Shown: positions 45,708 to 57,697 of the stretch, piece after piece
Layout: each line of letters opens with the position of its first letter
How positions within the stretch are numbered: the stretch's first letter is position 1
DNA from: Thalassia testudinum
Taxonomy: Eukaryota > Streptophyta > Magnoliopsida > Alismatales > Hydrocharitaceae
Reading direction: 5' to 3'
DNA length: 64,000 nucleotides
Assembly: GCA_037157565.1 (NCBI GenBank)
Contig: JAZHRO010000013.1
Span: 116,884,001-116,948,000, forward strand
Made by a program: the position numbers and the translations under genes
The notes under the pieces: generated by a model
What the model saw: the letters and a program-made list of their open reading frames with translations, nothing else
Told to the model about the DNA's origin: nothing
The model's database searches: none

Positions 45708-47491
45708 TGATGCACGGATTTTGGCAAAGTAAAATCATGGTTTCAAGAACCAATTGTCGTAGTTCACAAAACATGTTGTTAAATACAATTTTTAACTGAA
45801 ACTCTAAGGGAGTCTCAGGTCGAACACAGGGAGGTGACGTTTACTTTCATTGAAATCCGTATTTCATTTTATTTCTTTTTGGTGTTTTAGAGTTTTGTGA
45901 TATTTTTTGTGTTTTGTAAAGAAAAGGTAAGCAAGATAACTCATAAAGGAGATGGAAACAAATCTGAGATATCATGCAAATGTTTATTACAATATGCTAA
46001 GAAATACAAAATAGATAAGGGGTAGAAGAAATCTCCCAATTCAGCTATTTGGTGAGATGATGGTGCTTGGCGGTAGCTTGGACGAAGAGGGTGAGGTGCA
46101 GGATGATGGAGGTGAGATGCAGCAGGACGTCGGGTAGAGCAATGCTTCACCAAGGCTCTGGAATGGGGATGAGGAGATGGAGGCAATCTTCTATCGGAAT
46201 GGAGGTGGAAGGATGGCTCCGAGGCTTCCGTTGAAGGTGGTGAGATGGAGGATGAATATTTGGTGTGGTATAGGAGCATTACACTAATAGGAGGCCTTTA
46301 GAGCTTGGGAATAAGCTCTAAGGGAGCTTTGGTAGGCTACTAGAGCTTAGGAGTAGGTAGGAGTAGAGTAGGTAGAAATGGTTTGGAAGGGAAGGGGTCA
46401 TGGGGTTTATATAGTGGTCGAATGGAGGTGTTTTGTGCACATGGGTCTACAACAACATTTAAAATGTCGCTAAAGAACCATCGGGGGTGTCACTCTAGCA
46501 TTCATGCGCCTTGGCTGGTGTGAGGAGGCATGGTTGCAGCTGGCATAGTGCAAGGAGATTGTTAGCTGTTGGATTGGGCAAGGATGGTTGAGATCACGAG
46601 GAGATCGTGTGCGCTTGCTTGCATTCAAATCACATGCTCACTGGCAGCCGTACGTTCGACCATCACACGGCTGGGAGGTGCCCGCAGATCATGCCTTCAT
46701 CAATTTGAATCATGCTCACTGCGCGATTGTGACGGTCGGACGACAGCTGCTGCACCTGGTAGACTTAACTGAGTTGTCCAAATGGAGTGCATCTGCCTTG
46801 GCGTGTGGTTGCATGTCATCATCCACCACGCGTGCGTCATCTTGACCGCTTGATCTTGCTTGATGCAATTTAGCCGATGTTGGAGTCGGTGCAGAGGATC
46901 TAGGCTCGAACCCATGCCTCTCATTTGCAGAGCGGGTGCTTCACCGTTTGGCCAAGGAGTTGCTATGTCGCATGGAGGTGAGGTGAGACCGTGCACCTCG
47001 ACCATTGGATGAAGATCCAACGGTTAATATCAAGCCTTCCTTGCTGTGCTTTGGAGGAGAGACTGACCCATGTAGAGCATTTCTTAGCCGTTGGATTGAG
47101 ATCCAATGACTGGGATCACCCCTTGTGTGAAGCTGGGGAGATTGCGGCTCGTGTAGGGTGGCCTGGATGGCACCACGGAATGCCACCTGGGCCATCCATC
47201 TCCTTCTTCTTATAGAGGATGCTATGGAGCTCTGATTAGGGTGATTTTTCGCTAACAGACTGCGATCGTCACTCCAAATCCATTCGTATGGTTGGATTCT
47301 TCATCAGAAGATCATAATGATGTCTCACTGCCTCCTAGCCATATAAAATGTTGGAATTAATGTACATAATATACAACTATCCTAAATGCAATGCAATGAA
47401 TGTTATGCAATATTTATACTATGATATGTAATGCTAGGCCTAGGAATTATCATAAATAAGCATTTTATCATGAATTCATGAGTGTTTATCA
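45708..47491 (-). mobile_element. J: solo LTR in K (1,784 bp), same family as E
   Basis: Perfect TSD gtggt (45703-45707 and 47492-47496). Plus-strand ends TGATGCACGG and GTGTTTATCA. Collinear with E's 5' LTR (shared 'gggagtct...tcgaacacagggagg' and the TATA region). Minus-strand TATATAAA at 46406-46413. No internal region: recombination between two LTRs removed it. Confidence 0.93.
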
Positions 47492-48190
47492 GTGGTCCAC
47501 GCCACCTTAGGGAGAAGTTCTTGAAGTGGAGTCCTTCTACACGAAGGAGAGGAGGCACACCAACCTAGGGTTTACCATAAGGACATTCGCGAGAGAAGAT
47601 TTCCTTTTGGTCCTAGGGCAACCAGGACTTCAGCAAGAATTCTGGGCAACAACATCATCACCAACATCATCTTTCTAAGCTATCTTCTATGCTTTTGTTG
47701 TTTCTTTTGCATAGTAGTGTAGTAATTTTGGTTGGAGATTACAAGTGGAAATTTCTTTCACTTGTGAGTTCTCCAACCCCAATGTAAAACTCTTTTAATC
47801 AAGAAGCATTCCTCTACTATTCCTTTAAATTGCTTGTGTTGCCCTTTTATTGCATTTTGTTATATCCATTATTCCAAGCATTTCTTGCTTGGAGTTAGTT
47901 GGATAAAACAAGACACTTGCTGCTTTGTTTTCTTGTATTGCAAATTCCGTCTCTCTTTGCATTAATTTGCCCGTATTCAAAAACCCTAAAAATTACATAT
48001 TTCAAAAACCTAAAAAGAAGTTGATTTCCAAGGATCAAGCGAGAAAATTGGTTTATAGCATTCCTGCCACTCTTAGGACAACCCGAATACTTTCCCAAGT
48101 GCTCAGAGTTTACAAATTTAAGAGCAATCCTAATTGCGTGTTACAATGACTTAAATCGTTATTTTTACAAATCATGCTTTTTAGCAATCA

Positions 48191-49397
48191 CTCACTCTCA
48201 TTTGGCGCTACTTATATATTAGTACTATAAAATCTAGATTCCTAAATTATAAAATAAATCAACTTAGTGGAAAGCAAGAAAAACTATGCTCTCTTTGGTC
48301 CCTTTGTATTCACTCTTTTTTTCCCTCTTCTTTTCTTTTCTTCTTTTGAGCTCATAATCTCACCAGATTTACACACATAATCCATATTTGGTGGTCTCAC
48401 ATGGCATTAACACTTTAATGGAGTTCTAATAACCCTAATACTAAGTCAGAATGCCTCAGCTAGTATTTGGGTGATCAAAAATACAAAAAGTTAGGTTAAG
48501 GCCACATTTGGTGGATCGCAATTGTGGTGGGTAATGTTGCCTCAATGCTATTAAAATAAATACTAAAGCACTCATACTCATTTTTTTCTATTCTTTTTCA
48601 AAAATATTCTTCTTTTTTCCTATTTTTTTCTCTCTCTTTTTCTTTTCTTTTTTTTGCATATATATATATCTTTTTTTTTCTAATGCCATACAACACATGA
48701 CATATGCGACTTTTATTCTAGAGGCATTATTGGGAATTGGTGGTGTTCAAGAGGATATTAGGTGGCTTATTTGATGGAAGTGCCTACTCTCGGCATCAAG
48801 AAAGAGACGAATAAGACATGTTTCTGACCTTGATATTAATACCCTCCTACAACTAAGGATTCCATAAAGAATGGTCGTAACCATCCACCTTAGTCCTAGT
48901 TTTATCAAAACTCAATCTTTGTGTATTTGCTTTATTTGGTGGCTCTCAGAAATTCACATAAGATTATACGTGGGAATCAAGAGTGAAACTATGCCTAACT
49001 CTGAGTATCATCACTTAATTATCCAGAATTCCATATTCCTTACACTAATCTTAGAGCACCAGTAACACTCTACTCTCATCTCTCGCTATTTGGTGGATTT
49101 TTAGAAGAAGGTTTGCCTGACTCCCTAACCACTATCCAAGAGTTCAAGAAAAGAAGCACTACTTCTTCTAGACAAACTAAAGACGTTTATTGATTTTCAC
49201 AATGAATACATAGCAAAATCTACGTGTGAGTGTGAAAATTGTACTGGATTCCAGATTACAAGAATCAACTAAAGGGTAAAATTCCTAATGCAACCTCTTG
49301 ATAAAAGAATCTTATTTATGAATGCAGTATTTATATATGCTATATACAAATGACCTCTTATGATTTGTACTTCAATATTGTTCTCTTATCGAGTTAC
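48191..49397 (+). other. K internal region (leader), AT- and pyrimidine-rich, no gene
   Basis: Follows K's LTR. TTTGGCGCTACTTATAT starts 11 bp after the LTR end; only TGGCGC agrees with a tRNA-Asp PBS, so the PBS is decayed or of another type. There are long T/C-rich runs (48300-48700) and the word ATTTGGTGG recurs (about 48386, 48507, 48934, 49088). No ORF worth calling. Confidence 0.55.
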
Positions 49398-50862
49398 TGA
49401 TGTAGGCACATCTATTTAGGTTAAAATGCCTATTCATGAATGTTCCTAGGCTTAGATTTGCATTTCATGTTATAAATATTGAATAGCATGCATCGTTGTA
49501 CATTTAGAGTAGTTGCATATAATTTAGGTTAATTGCATCCTTTTTGTGGTCAGGAGAGAAGGATATTTATTTTGGGGCCTCGAATTGACGATCCGGCCGT
49601 ACTGATCCGATCAAGACGATGATCGGAGTCCAACGTCGCTGAAATCGCCTCGATCAGAGTCCTGTAGCACCATATGCAATCCAAGGAAGATCAGTAATTG
49701 TGGGACTATGTGACATAATCTAGAGCATCAAATGATAAATCTGATTTTACGGATGGATTCGGGTCGACGATCGTAGCCCAATAGTGTGAAAATTGACTCA
49801 ATCCGACCACTGTAGCATCCACTACAAAGGAAAGAAGATGGAGGACCCAGATTGCGTCACGTGGTGCAACCCAGGCTACCCATGCTCATGCACGCACCAC
49901 TGCACGCGTACAGCAGTGCAGGTGCACGCACGCAGGTGGAGGCACCAACGCGCAAGTGCAGCGGCACATGCAGCAGCATAGCACGTGCACGGAGGTAGCA
50001 ATGCGTATCGCACGTGCATGCACGACACAAGCGCGCGGAGTGTGCGCACCAACGCAACGACGGGTGGGTGCGTGGGCGGTCTTCAGCAACGTTTATGACC
50101 ATCAGTAAATGTCCTGTATATGAATTTGATTCTTTCCTCCACTATAAAAGGACCCCTACACCTCCCATTTTTCTTCATCTCTTCCTTTCTTCCTCTCACC
50201 ACCTCCAAGGATCTAGAGAGAGCTTGTCCCAAGCTCAGAATGCTCCTCTTGAGTAGAAAATCAAATAGTTTCCCTCCCCTCACCCCCATTCATGGAGCAT
50301 CCTGTGGCCGTCCTCTCACCACCCTTCGGAAAGAAGATCCTCACCGCGACAATGTCCTACCCCATCCTCCGTCCTTCGACTTTGTCCTCCTTTGCCCACT
50401 CCTCACCACCTTCCTCCGGGGGACGTTAGAGTGAGTCATCCTCTGAGCAACCATCGAGGGGGGATTTCTCTCACCTCTTTCTATCTTTCTATGCTTTCAT
50501 AGTATAGTTTTCCTACTTTCATAGTTGTAACAAATAGTTCTTGATGAGTAGATGGTTGTTTCTCTCTCTCTCCCCCTCTCCCTCTCTCTCTTATGTTTTT
50601 GCAAGTAAATAAAGTTTTCGTTGACATAATCTCTTGCTTGTTAAAAATACCAAAAAAAAAAAAAAGAGAAAAGGCAAAAATGAAATAAACAAATGAAAAG
50701 TAAAGAGTGGATTTCATAAAACCAAATGTTCACCTCTCCGTGTTCGACCCAGGACTCACTTTTCGAGTTTTGGTTATAAATTTTATTTGACCACGCATTT
50801 GGCAACTATGACGATGGGTTACTCATAACCCTGATTTCAAACTCGTGAAACCCGTGCAATCA
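49398..50862 (+). repeat. 5' LTR of H (1,465 bp)
   Basis: Begins TGATGTAGGCAC, ends CCCGTGCAATCA. GC-rich block with repeated GCACGC/GCACGTGCA words at 49870-50070, TATA box at 50143, pyrimidine tracts and a poly(A) run in R-U5. Confidence 0.93.
50143..50150 (+). promoter_or_regulatory. TATA box of H 5' LTR
   Basis: TATAAAAG followed by GACCCC. The same box is at 61522-61529 in the 3' LTR and, as TATAAAAGGAG, in both G LTRs. Confidence 0.75.
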
Positions 50863-50865
50863 TTT

Positions 50866-50883
50866 TGGTGCCGTTGCCGGGGA
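50866..50883 (+). other. tRNA-Asp primer-binding site of H
   Basis: TGGTGCCGTTGCCGGGGA, three bases after the LTR. One difference from the tRNA-Asp complement. Confidence 0.92.
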
Positions 50884-52039
50884 GGCAACGCTCTTTGATT
50901 TTTTTTTCCTGTGTTTTTTTTCTCCTTACCTAACTTTTATCTCACTTTTTCTCTGATCTTACTGTGATTGCAGGTACTCTTCTGAGGTGGGCCAAAGTGG
51001 TCAAATTGGAGAAAGTGTAGATGAAGGTTCTATATGTGTCCCCCACACCACCCCCACCTTAGTTTTCATTCCATAACTTAATAACCCAAATCCAAATCAA
51101 CTTAGGTGCTTTTTATAAACCCTAGGGTAGATTTGGTTGTTTGCTTGCCACCTCCACTCACCTCACCATCCACATAATTTTAAAAAAAAAAAACAAAGTG
51201 TTATCTGATTGTGGGATTTTCTAAAAGAGACACACTTTAACACCCACAACTCTCGACTTAAGGCACCACTCCGCTTTGATTCTACCACTTAACCAAGATC
51301 TAACCTATGGACCCGATACACTTCAACTCAAAACAAATAAGTGAGTAGAAATCTGATTAGGCTAAGATATTGTGTGCCTTAATCTGTGGTGAGAATAGGC
51401 CAATTAATTGATTTGTTTGGGCCGCACCACTCAAATTAAAAGCAATTCATCTAGTAGCTTGCCACTTAGGGTTGATTCTTAGGGCTGAACCAGGCACTCC
51501 ACATTTCTTCTCTGATTTTTAAAGGAATATATCATCACCAGTGCTTGCAAAAATTGGAGTGTTCTCCTAAACTTGTTTGAATATACCTAAGATTAAACCC
51601 TAAAAGCTATTAAACAAGGTTAAACCCTAAAAGACACCTTATCAAATAACCTTATTTGCAAACCCTGGTTGTGCACGCACACACATTTTAACTGATCATT
51701 AAGGGCACAACCCATCTTAAGGGCCCATCACATTCCAAGAGCACAATCATCCCAAGCTTAATTAAAACTGAGCTAACATTGGCCTTAAGGATTGATTCGC
51801 TCTTCGGGCCTCTGACTAAGATTTTTTTTTATTAATTTGCTTCTGTTGGTCCATCTAATGTCTAGCTAGGGGAGTAGCATCAAACGACCATGGTTGGCAG
51901 GTACACTAGGAACAGGAGGTGCAAGCCAAAGGTAGAACCTTCTCCCCAGTCCCTCCTAACTGATTGGATTGGGCGGATGAAAGTAGACTAAATCATTTAT
52001 AATCTCAAGGCAGGTCCAGGGAGTCTGTAGGTCTTTAGG
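50884..52039 (+). other. Element H leader, first part
   Basis: Non-coding. Collinear with the two E leader pieces in reverse, which proves that D (in E) and G (here) are later insertions. It resumes at 57625 (ccacctaaggac). Confidence 0.82.
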
Positions 52040-52263
52040 CTAACTGATGTGCATACATCTGATTAACCTAAAATGTCTATTAATACATGTTCTTAGTGTC
52101 ACATTAGCATCATACATTGTAAATAGTGCATAACATGCATAATCATGCATTTAGATCAAGTTGTATAAATTGTATAGTAATTGTCTCCTTTTTATGGTCA
52201 GGGACAAGGTGACTTTTTATCAGGGGCTCAGATCGAAGATCCAATTATATGGATCTGATAAGG

Positions 52264-54578
52264 TGTTTGGGACTCGTAGAGCCCCTGTTGATAGGAAAAG
52301 TGTCGTAGTATAATGAGAAATACGATCAAACAAAATATTTATAAACAGATAATGAGACTTTAAGTCCCGGTCGTTCGTCTTTAGGCGGCATTTGTTTAAT
52401 TCTAAAATCGATCTTTTATTGCTCTACTTTATTTTAAATCGTACGTTGGTTTCCAATCTTCGAATTAGGACTTCGCGACTTCTATTATGAATTCTGATTA
52501 CGTGCGTGTGCGTTAAATAGACAACAAAGGTAAAAGTATGAGTTTTGATGCGCACAATTCTAGTTACATGGTGGCTATTTACAGAAAATGCATCTATAGT
52601 TAGGTTTTCTATATTTTTTGGAATCGACATGCTTGTTGCAAAATATATATATGTGAAAAAAATAGGCAACTTGAATCACACAGAAAAGATGGCAACCAAT
52701 AAGCTCATGGTGATTTCAAACATAGAGATATATATAAAAATGTATCTTTTATTCATTCATTCAGAGAAGTGTTTGCAACATGGAATGTAGAGGGAAGCTT
52801 GTACAGGAATGCTTGAAAATGTAACTCTAGCTACCAGAAAATGATTCCATACAGGAATCTATGGGGGGATTTTGCATGCATCATTAGGGGAGAATAAGAG
52901 CTAAACTACTAAGTAGTAAATATAAGTAGTAAAAATAGAGAGCTAGCTACTAATCTTTTAGAAAGTGAGGGCATTCAAAGGTGGGCTCTGATGGCCTTTG
53001 AGTGGCTGAGAGAAGGAGGGGCGGCCAATGGTGCTTAGGCTAGCCCTTAGAGAGAGGTTGGAGAAGTGATCCAGCATCCTGGCATGGAGATGGTGACCTT
53101 CATGGTGGTGCTCAACTCGTGGAGGTGGAGTGGAGATGGAAGTGGCTAGCCTATGTGGAATGAATGCCAAGGAAATGGATGGGTGCAAATTGCCACCCCT
53201 TAGGTCTTTTTATAGACCTAAGGGAGTCTCTCTAGAGAAGTGTGGAACTCTCCAGAAAGAGTCCCATGAGTGGTCGGCCAAGAGAGAGAGGTGGTTTCTT
53301 AGATCCACCATTTGTGGATCTAAGAATTGAATGCCCCTTGGTTGCTAAATTTGGCAACAAAGAGTTGGCGCCACTTGAAGAGAGTTCTAGAGAACTCTAG
53401 AGGAGTGTGTGTGCGTGAATGGGTGTGTGTGTGTGTGGTCGTACCCTAGGTGGCTAAGAGGTCTAGGTTAGGTCCTAAAGGCTTTGGGTAGGTGTATTCC
53501 TTGAATTAGGGTTGCAAACCCTAATTACTAAGGGGAAATTGCAATTAAACTTAACCTAAGTTTAATTGAATGAGTGTGAACCTAATTGAGAGTGAAATAA
53601 CTCAATTAGGTTGGGTTTAGGTCAATTGGACTCTCACTAAGTCCAATTGGACTTGTGTGGGTTAAGATCTGAGCTCAATTGGACTCAATCAGTCCAATTG
53701 GCTTAGGTGATGGTAATTGGCTTTGATCTAAGTCAATTAGGTTTAGTGAGGACCTAATAAGGTCCTTAGGGAGGTCTAGAGGTGATGTACTAGGGTTAGG
53801 GCACCTTAATTTAGGTTCCTATTGGGTTGGGATTAAGTCTAGGGAGCTAGAGATCCAAGATCAAGGCTTGAATCTCAAAACAGGAACTGGAGACCAATTC
53901 CAGATGTCCAAAAACATAATCAGACGACTTATACTCAAAAATCAGAAGTCCAAACTTCAGTTCTGAATGTCCAATCTGAGTCAGAGGAATTCTTGGTTCT
54001 ATTTTGGGTATTCTGCAGAAATTGGACGTCTGACAAAGTGTCTGGACGTCCAATAACACTGCAGATGTGGGTTTGAGGTGTGCGGGAGTTCGCTAAGGGT
54101 TCTGGACATCCTATAATTCATCTGGACATCCAAATAAGGGTTGGAACTAGGGTTTTAGGGTTTCCTAGGGTCTTGTGACCTAATCTAAGGGTGGCTAAGG
54201 CTTGAGGGAAGTCTCTAGGCTATCCTAGGGCTATGATGGACCTAAGCTCTTCATATTTTACTACTTTATTTCTACTTAATAGAATAGCATACCTTAACTC
54301 CCTTACATAATTATTCCTACATCTAATCTAAGTCATCTGCTCCATTCCTGCTGCAACACCCATTATTCCTGATCCAGCTTCAGATCCAGCTCCAGATCAG
54401 CTTATTGCCTGCAATTCACATAATGCACTTAATCAGCACATTATAACATTATTTTATGCATAGCTAAAGTAAAGCAGTAAAGATGCAGATAATGCTTATG
54501 CATGCATGAATTACCCTAACTTATGCTAAGTTCTAGCCTAATTTAGGTCAATTAAGACCTATGATTGCTGCGCAATTA
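52264..54578 (-). mobile_element. M2: solo LTR inserted in G (2,315 bp)
   Basis: TSD taagg (52259-52263) and tcagg (54579-54583), one mismatch. Collinear with M1. Minus-strand TATAAAAA at 53207-53214. In G's second LTR copy the site is uninterrupted (atctgatcagggcgacga near 56095), which confirms the borders. Confidence 0.9.
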
Positions 54579-55364
54579 TCAGGGTGGCGATTGGAGTTCA
54601 ATGACTCTAAGATCACCCTAATCGGATATTTGTAGCACCAGATAGAGACCGAGGAACCTTAAAGAGCAAGGGCCAAGATGATGTTAATATGCACCTCAGA
54701 CGATAAATCTAACTGCATAGATGGGTTCGGATCGACGATCGCAACCTAATGACATAAAAATCCATCCAATCTGAGACCCGTGGCACCCTTTACATCACTC
54801 AAAAGATGGACGGCCTAGATAGCACCACGTGGCACCACCATAGCCACCCAACACCAACCGTAGCTCTTCTTCCTCATCCGCTCGACAAATCTTAGCCGTT
54901 GGATGCTCGTCCAACGGTCGAGATCGCACCACACCATCGCTCATCCAGCACTCTCCTCTTCTGAAGGCGCTCGCAAGGCTTGATCTCGACCAGCGGATGA
55001 AGATCCAACAGCTGAGATCAACCATGCGCAGAACACTCCACACGACATAAACGCACGCTTAGTGCAGCGGTCGAGCGTGCTACATGAGCACGTGATGCGC
55101 GTTCGGGCCTGCATTCGCTGCGAGTGAGCGCACGATTGGAGCCACGCACTGAAGATCCAGCGGCAGAGATCGAGCGATAGCGCCTATGTGCAACCTGATG
55201 CGCGGTGCTTATGCATTATTGCACGCGGGCGCGCGGCGTGGGCATAGGCACTTTAAGCCATCCGATCTCTTGATCGGATGACTGAGAGCGCACGAACGTG
55301 CACGAGTGTTGAAGGGCACGAAGGCAAGGGGGCACACGAGTGGCACGTACGTCGGCCACATTTG

Positions 55365-55400
55365 GACCTTTAGTGACAGATAAATCCATCACTAAAGGTC
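55365..55400. repeat. GACCTTTAGTGA/TCACTAAAGGTC inverted repeat, G LTR copy 1
   Basis: Perfect 12-bp arms around a 12-bp loop, 55 bp upstream of the TATA box at 55455-55462. Confidence 0.88.
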
Positions 55401-55454
55401 GAGAATTAATGTTTTTCAAGTTGTATTGTCCAAAATGCCCCCACTCCTTGCAAC

Positions 55455-55462
55455 TATAAAAG
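55455..55462 (+). promoter_or_regulatory. TATA box, G LTR copy 1
   Basis: TATAAAAG followed by GAGACCCC. Confidence 0.7.
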
Positions 55463-56872
55463 GAGACCCCTTCCATATGGATTTCTCATCCCTTCTTTCT
55501 CTTCTCTCCCTCTCCAAAGCTCAAGAGAAGCTTGTCCCACACCTAGGATGCTCCTCAAGAGCTAAAACCAAGTTTTCACCCCCGTTCCAGAAGTAGATCC
55601 TGCAACGATGATGTGCTACCTCGTTCCCCTTCCTCCAACTTCAACCTCCTTCTTCCTACTCTGTTCCTCGTCATCCAGGTGTTGTCTTGTCTAGCTCATC
55701 TTCCAAGAGATTGTCGAGGAGGATAACTTCTCTCTCCTATTCTTTTTCCTGCTTTCTAGAGTAGAATTTTCCTGCTTTCTAGTTATAAAGATTTCTTGCT
55801 TTCTAGTGCAATCTTTTCTCACTTTCTTAATTGTAAAAACATTTTGCAATATCAAGTGAATGTTTTCTCTCTCTCTCTCTTATTGTCCATATTGATTCCA
55901 TTCGTGGTGCCTAAAATGTCTATTAATGCATGTTCTTAGTGTCACATTAGCATCATACATTGTAAATAGTGCGTAACATGCATAATCATGCATTTAGATC
56001 AACTTGTATAAATTGTATAGTAATTGTCTCCTTTTTATGGTCAAGGATAGGATGACTTTTTATCAGGGTCTCAGATCAAAGATCCAACTATACGAATCTG
56101 ATCAGGGCGACGATTTGAGTTCAATGACTCTAAGATCGCCCTAATCGGACATTCCACAGCACCAGATAGTGATCGAGGAACCTTAAAGAGCAAGGGCCAA
56201 GGTGGTATTAATCCGCACCTCAAATGAAAAATCCGACCGCACAAATGGGTTCAGATCGACGATTGCAGCCTAACGGCAAGAAAATCGATCCAATCTGACA
56301 CCCGTGGCACCATCTACATCACTCAGAAGATGGATGACTTAGATGGCGTTACGTGGCGCCATCATAGCCTCCCAACACCGGCCGCAACTCTTCCTCACCC
56401 ACTCGACAAATCTCAGCCATTGGATGGGCCAACAGCTAAGATCGTGCCATGCCACCACTCATCCAGCGCTCTCCTCTTCTGAAGGTGCATGCAACGCTTG
56501 ATCTCGACTGTCAGATGAAGATCCAACGATCGAGATCAGTCGTGTGCAAAACACTCCGTGTGACACAAACGGCCGCTCAGCGCAGCGGTCGAGCGCACGA
56601 CACGTGTTCGAGCCCGCATTCACTATGAGTGGGTGCACGATTTGAGCCATGCGATGAAGATCCAGCGGCGAAGATCGAGCGAAAGCGCCCACACGCGATT
56701 AGACGCGCGGTGCTTACGCATGATCGGACACGGGTGTGCGGTTTGGGTGTCGACACTTTAAGTTTTCCGATCTCTTGATCAAACTGCTGAGAGCACACGA
56801 ACGTGTGCGAGAGTTGAAGGGCGTGGAGGCGAGCGGGTGTGCAAGTGGCATACACGTCGGCCATGTTCAAGA

Positions 56873-56902
56873 CTTTAGTGATGGATAAATTCATCACTAA
56901 AG
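56873..56902. repeat. CTTTAGTGAT/ATCACTAAAG inverted repeat, G LTR copy 2
   Basis: Perfect 10-bp arms with a 10-bp loop, 57 bp upstream of the TATA box at 56959-56966. Relative to copy 1, the two arms changed together at the C/T position next to the loop. Confidence 0.88.
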
Positions 56903-56958
56903 GTCCTGAATTAATTTTTTCAAGTTGTAATGTCCAAAATGCCCCCACTCCTTGCAAT

Positions 56959-56966
56959 TATAAAAG
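56959..56966 (+). promoter_or_regulatory. TATA box, G LTR copy 2
   Basis: TATAAAAG followed by GAGTCCCC. Confidence 0.7.
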
Positions 56967-57697
56967 GAGTCCCCTTCCATACAGATTTCTCATCCCTTCC
57001 TTCTCTTGTCTCCCTCTCCAAAGCTAAGGAGAAGCTTCTCCCACACCCGGGATGCTCCTCAAGAGCTAAAACCAAGTTTTCACCCCCATTCCGGAAGTGG
57101 ATCCCACGATGACGACATGCTACGTCGTTCCCGTTCCTCCTGCTTCGTCCTCCTTCTTCCTGCTCCGCTCCTCGTCGTCTAGGCATTATCTCGTCCAGCT
57201 CGTCCTCCAAGCGATCGTCAAGGAGGAAAACTTCTCTCTCCCATTCTTTTTCCTTTTTTCTAGAGTAGAATTTTCCAGCTTTCTAGCTGTAATAATTTCT
57301 CGCTTTCTAGTGTAATCTTTTCTCGCTTTCTTAGTTGTAAAAATATTTTGCAATATCAAGTGAATGTTTTCTCTCTCTCTCTCTTTGTTATTGTCTATGT
57401 TGATTCCATTTCATTGTGATTATTCTGCCCTTTAAACAAAAACACAAAAAAATATAATTGCGAATTTTGATCGATGTAGCCTCCTTGAGTTTGACCCGGG
57501 ATTTCTTTATAGATTTTTCAGTATAAATTTTATTTGTTGAACGGATTTCTTCACTACTTGAACTACAATGACAGGTTTTCAAAACCAATTCTGATAGCAT
57601 AGTCGTCCGACGTTCAACACTATCCCACCTAAGGACAGGGTTGATTGCTTGTACAGTAGGGCACCTTTCTCTCTTCTGTTTTCCCTCCTATTCTACC

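Larger units (their letters stand above)
32474..48190 (+). repeat. LTR of K, split by I and J
   Basis: Ends TTTTTAGCAATCA at 48190. Contains, in order, the reversed AGCT-rich domain (32600-33240), many TTGGCACCAA or TTGGCGCCAA palindromes (33339, 33430, 33521, 33591, 33625 and around 45200-45400), a TATA box at 45490, and a U5 region. Net length is about 2.6 kb. Confidence 0.78.
32474..49397 (+). mobile_element. Element K: old host element, LTR plus start of internal region
   Basis: K's own sequence is 32474-33803, 45143-45707 and 47497-49397; the rest is insertions I and J with their TSDs. It belongs to D's LTR family in the opposite orientation: the start at 32474 matches D's LTR about 100 bp in. 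The first ~100 bp were displaced by E and should lie beyond E's far end, outside the window. H begins at 49398 inside K's internal region (left flank gttac, 49393-49397). No K coding sequence is in the window. Confidence 0.78.
52045..57619 (+). mobile_element. G: fused LTR-LTR remnant in H, cut by M2
   Basis: Left flank ctaac (52040-52044), right flank ctatc (57620-57624). It consists of two head-to-tail LTR copies: copy 1 (52045 to ~55902, minus M2) lacks its last ~208 bp, and copy 2 (~55911-57619) lacks its first ~25 bp. They meet at 55902-55911 with a short filler. No internal region or PBS remains. The LTR start TGATGTGCATACATC is related to H's LTR. Confidence 0.85.
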
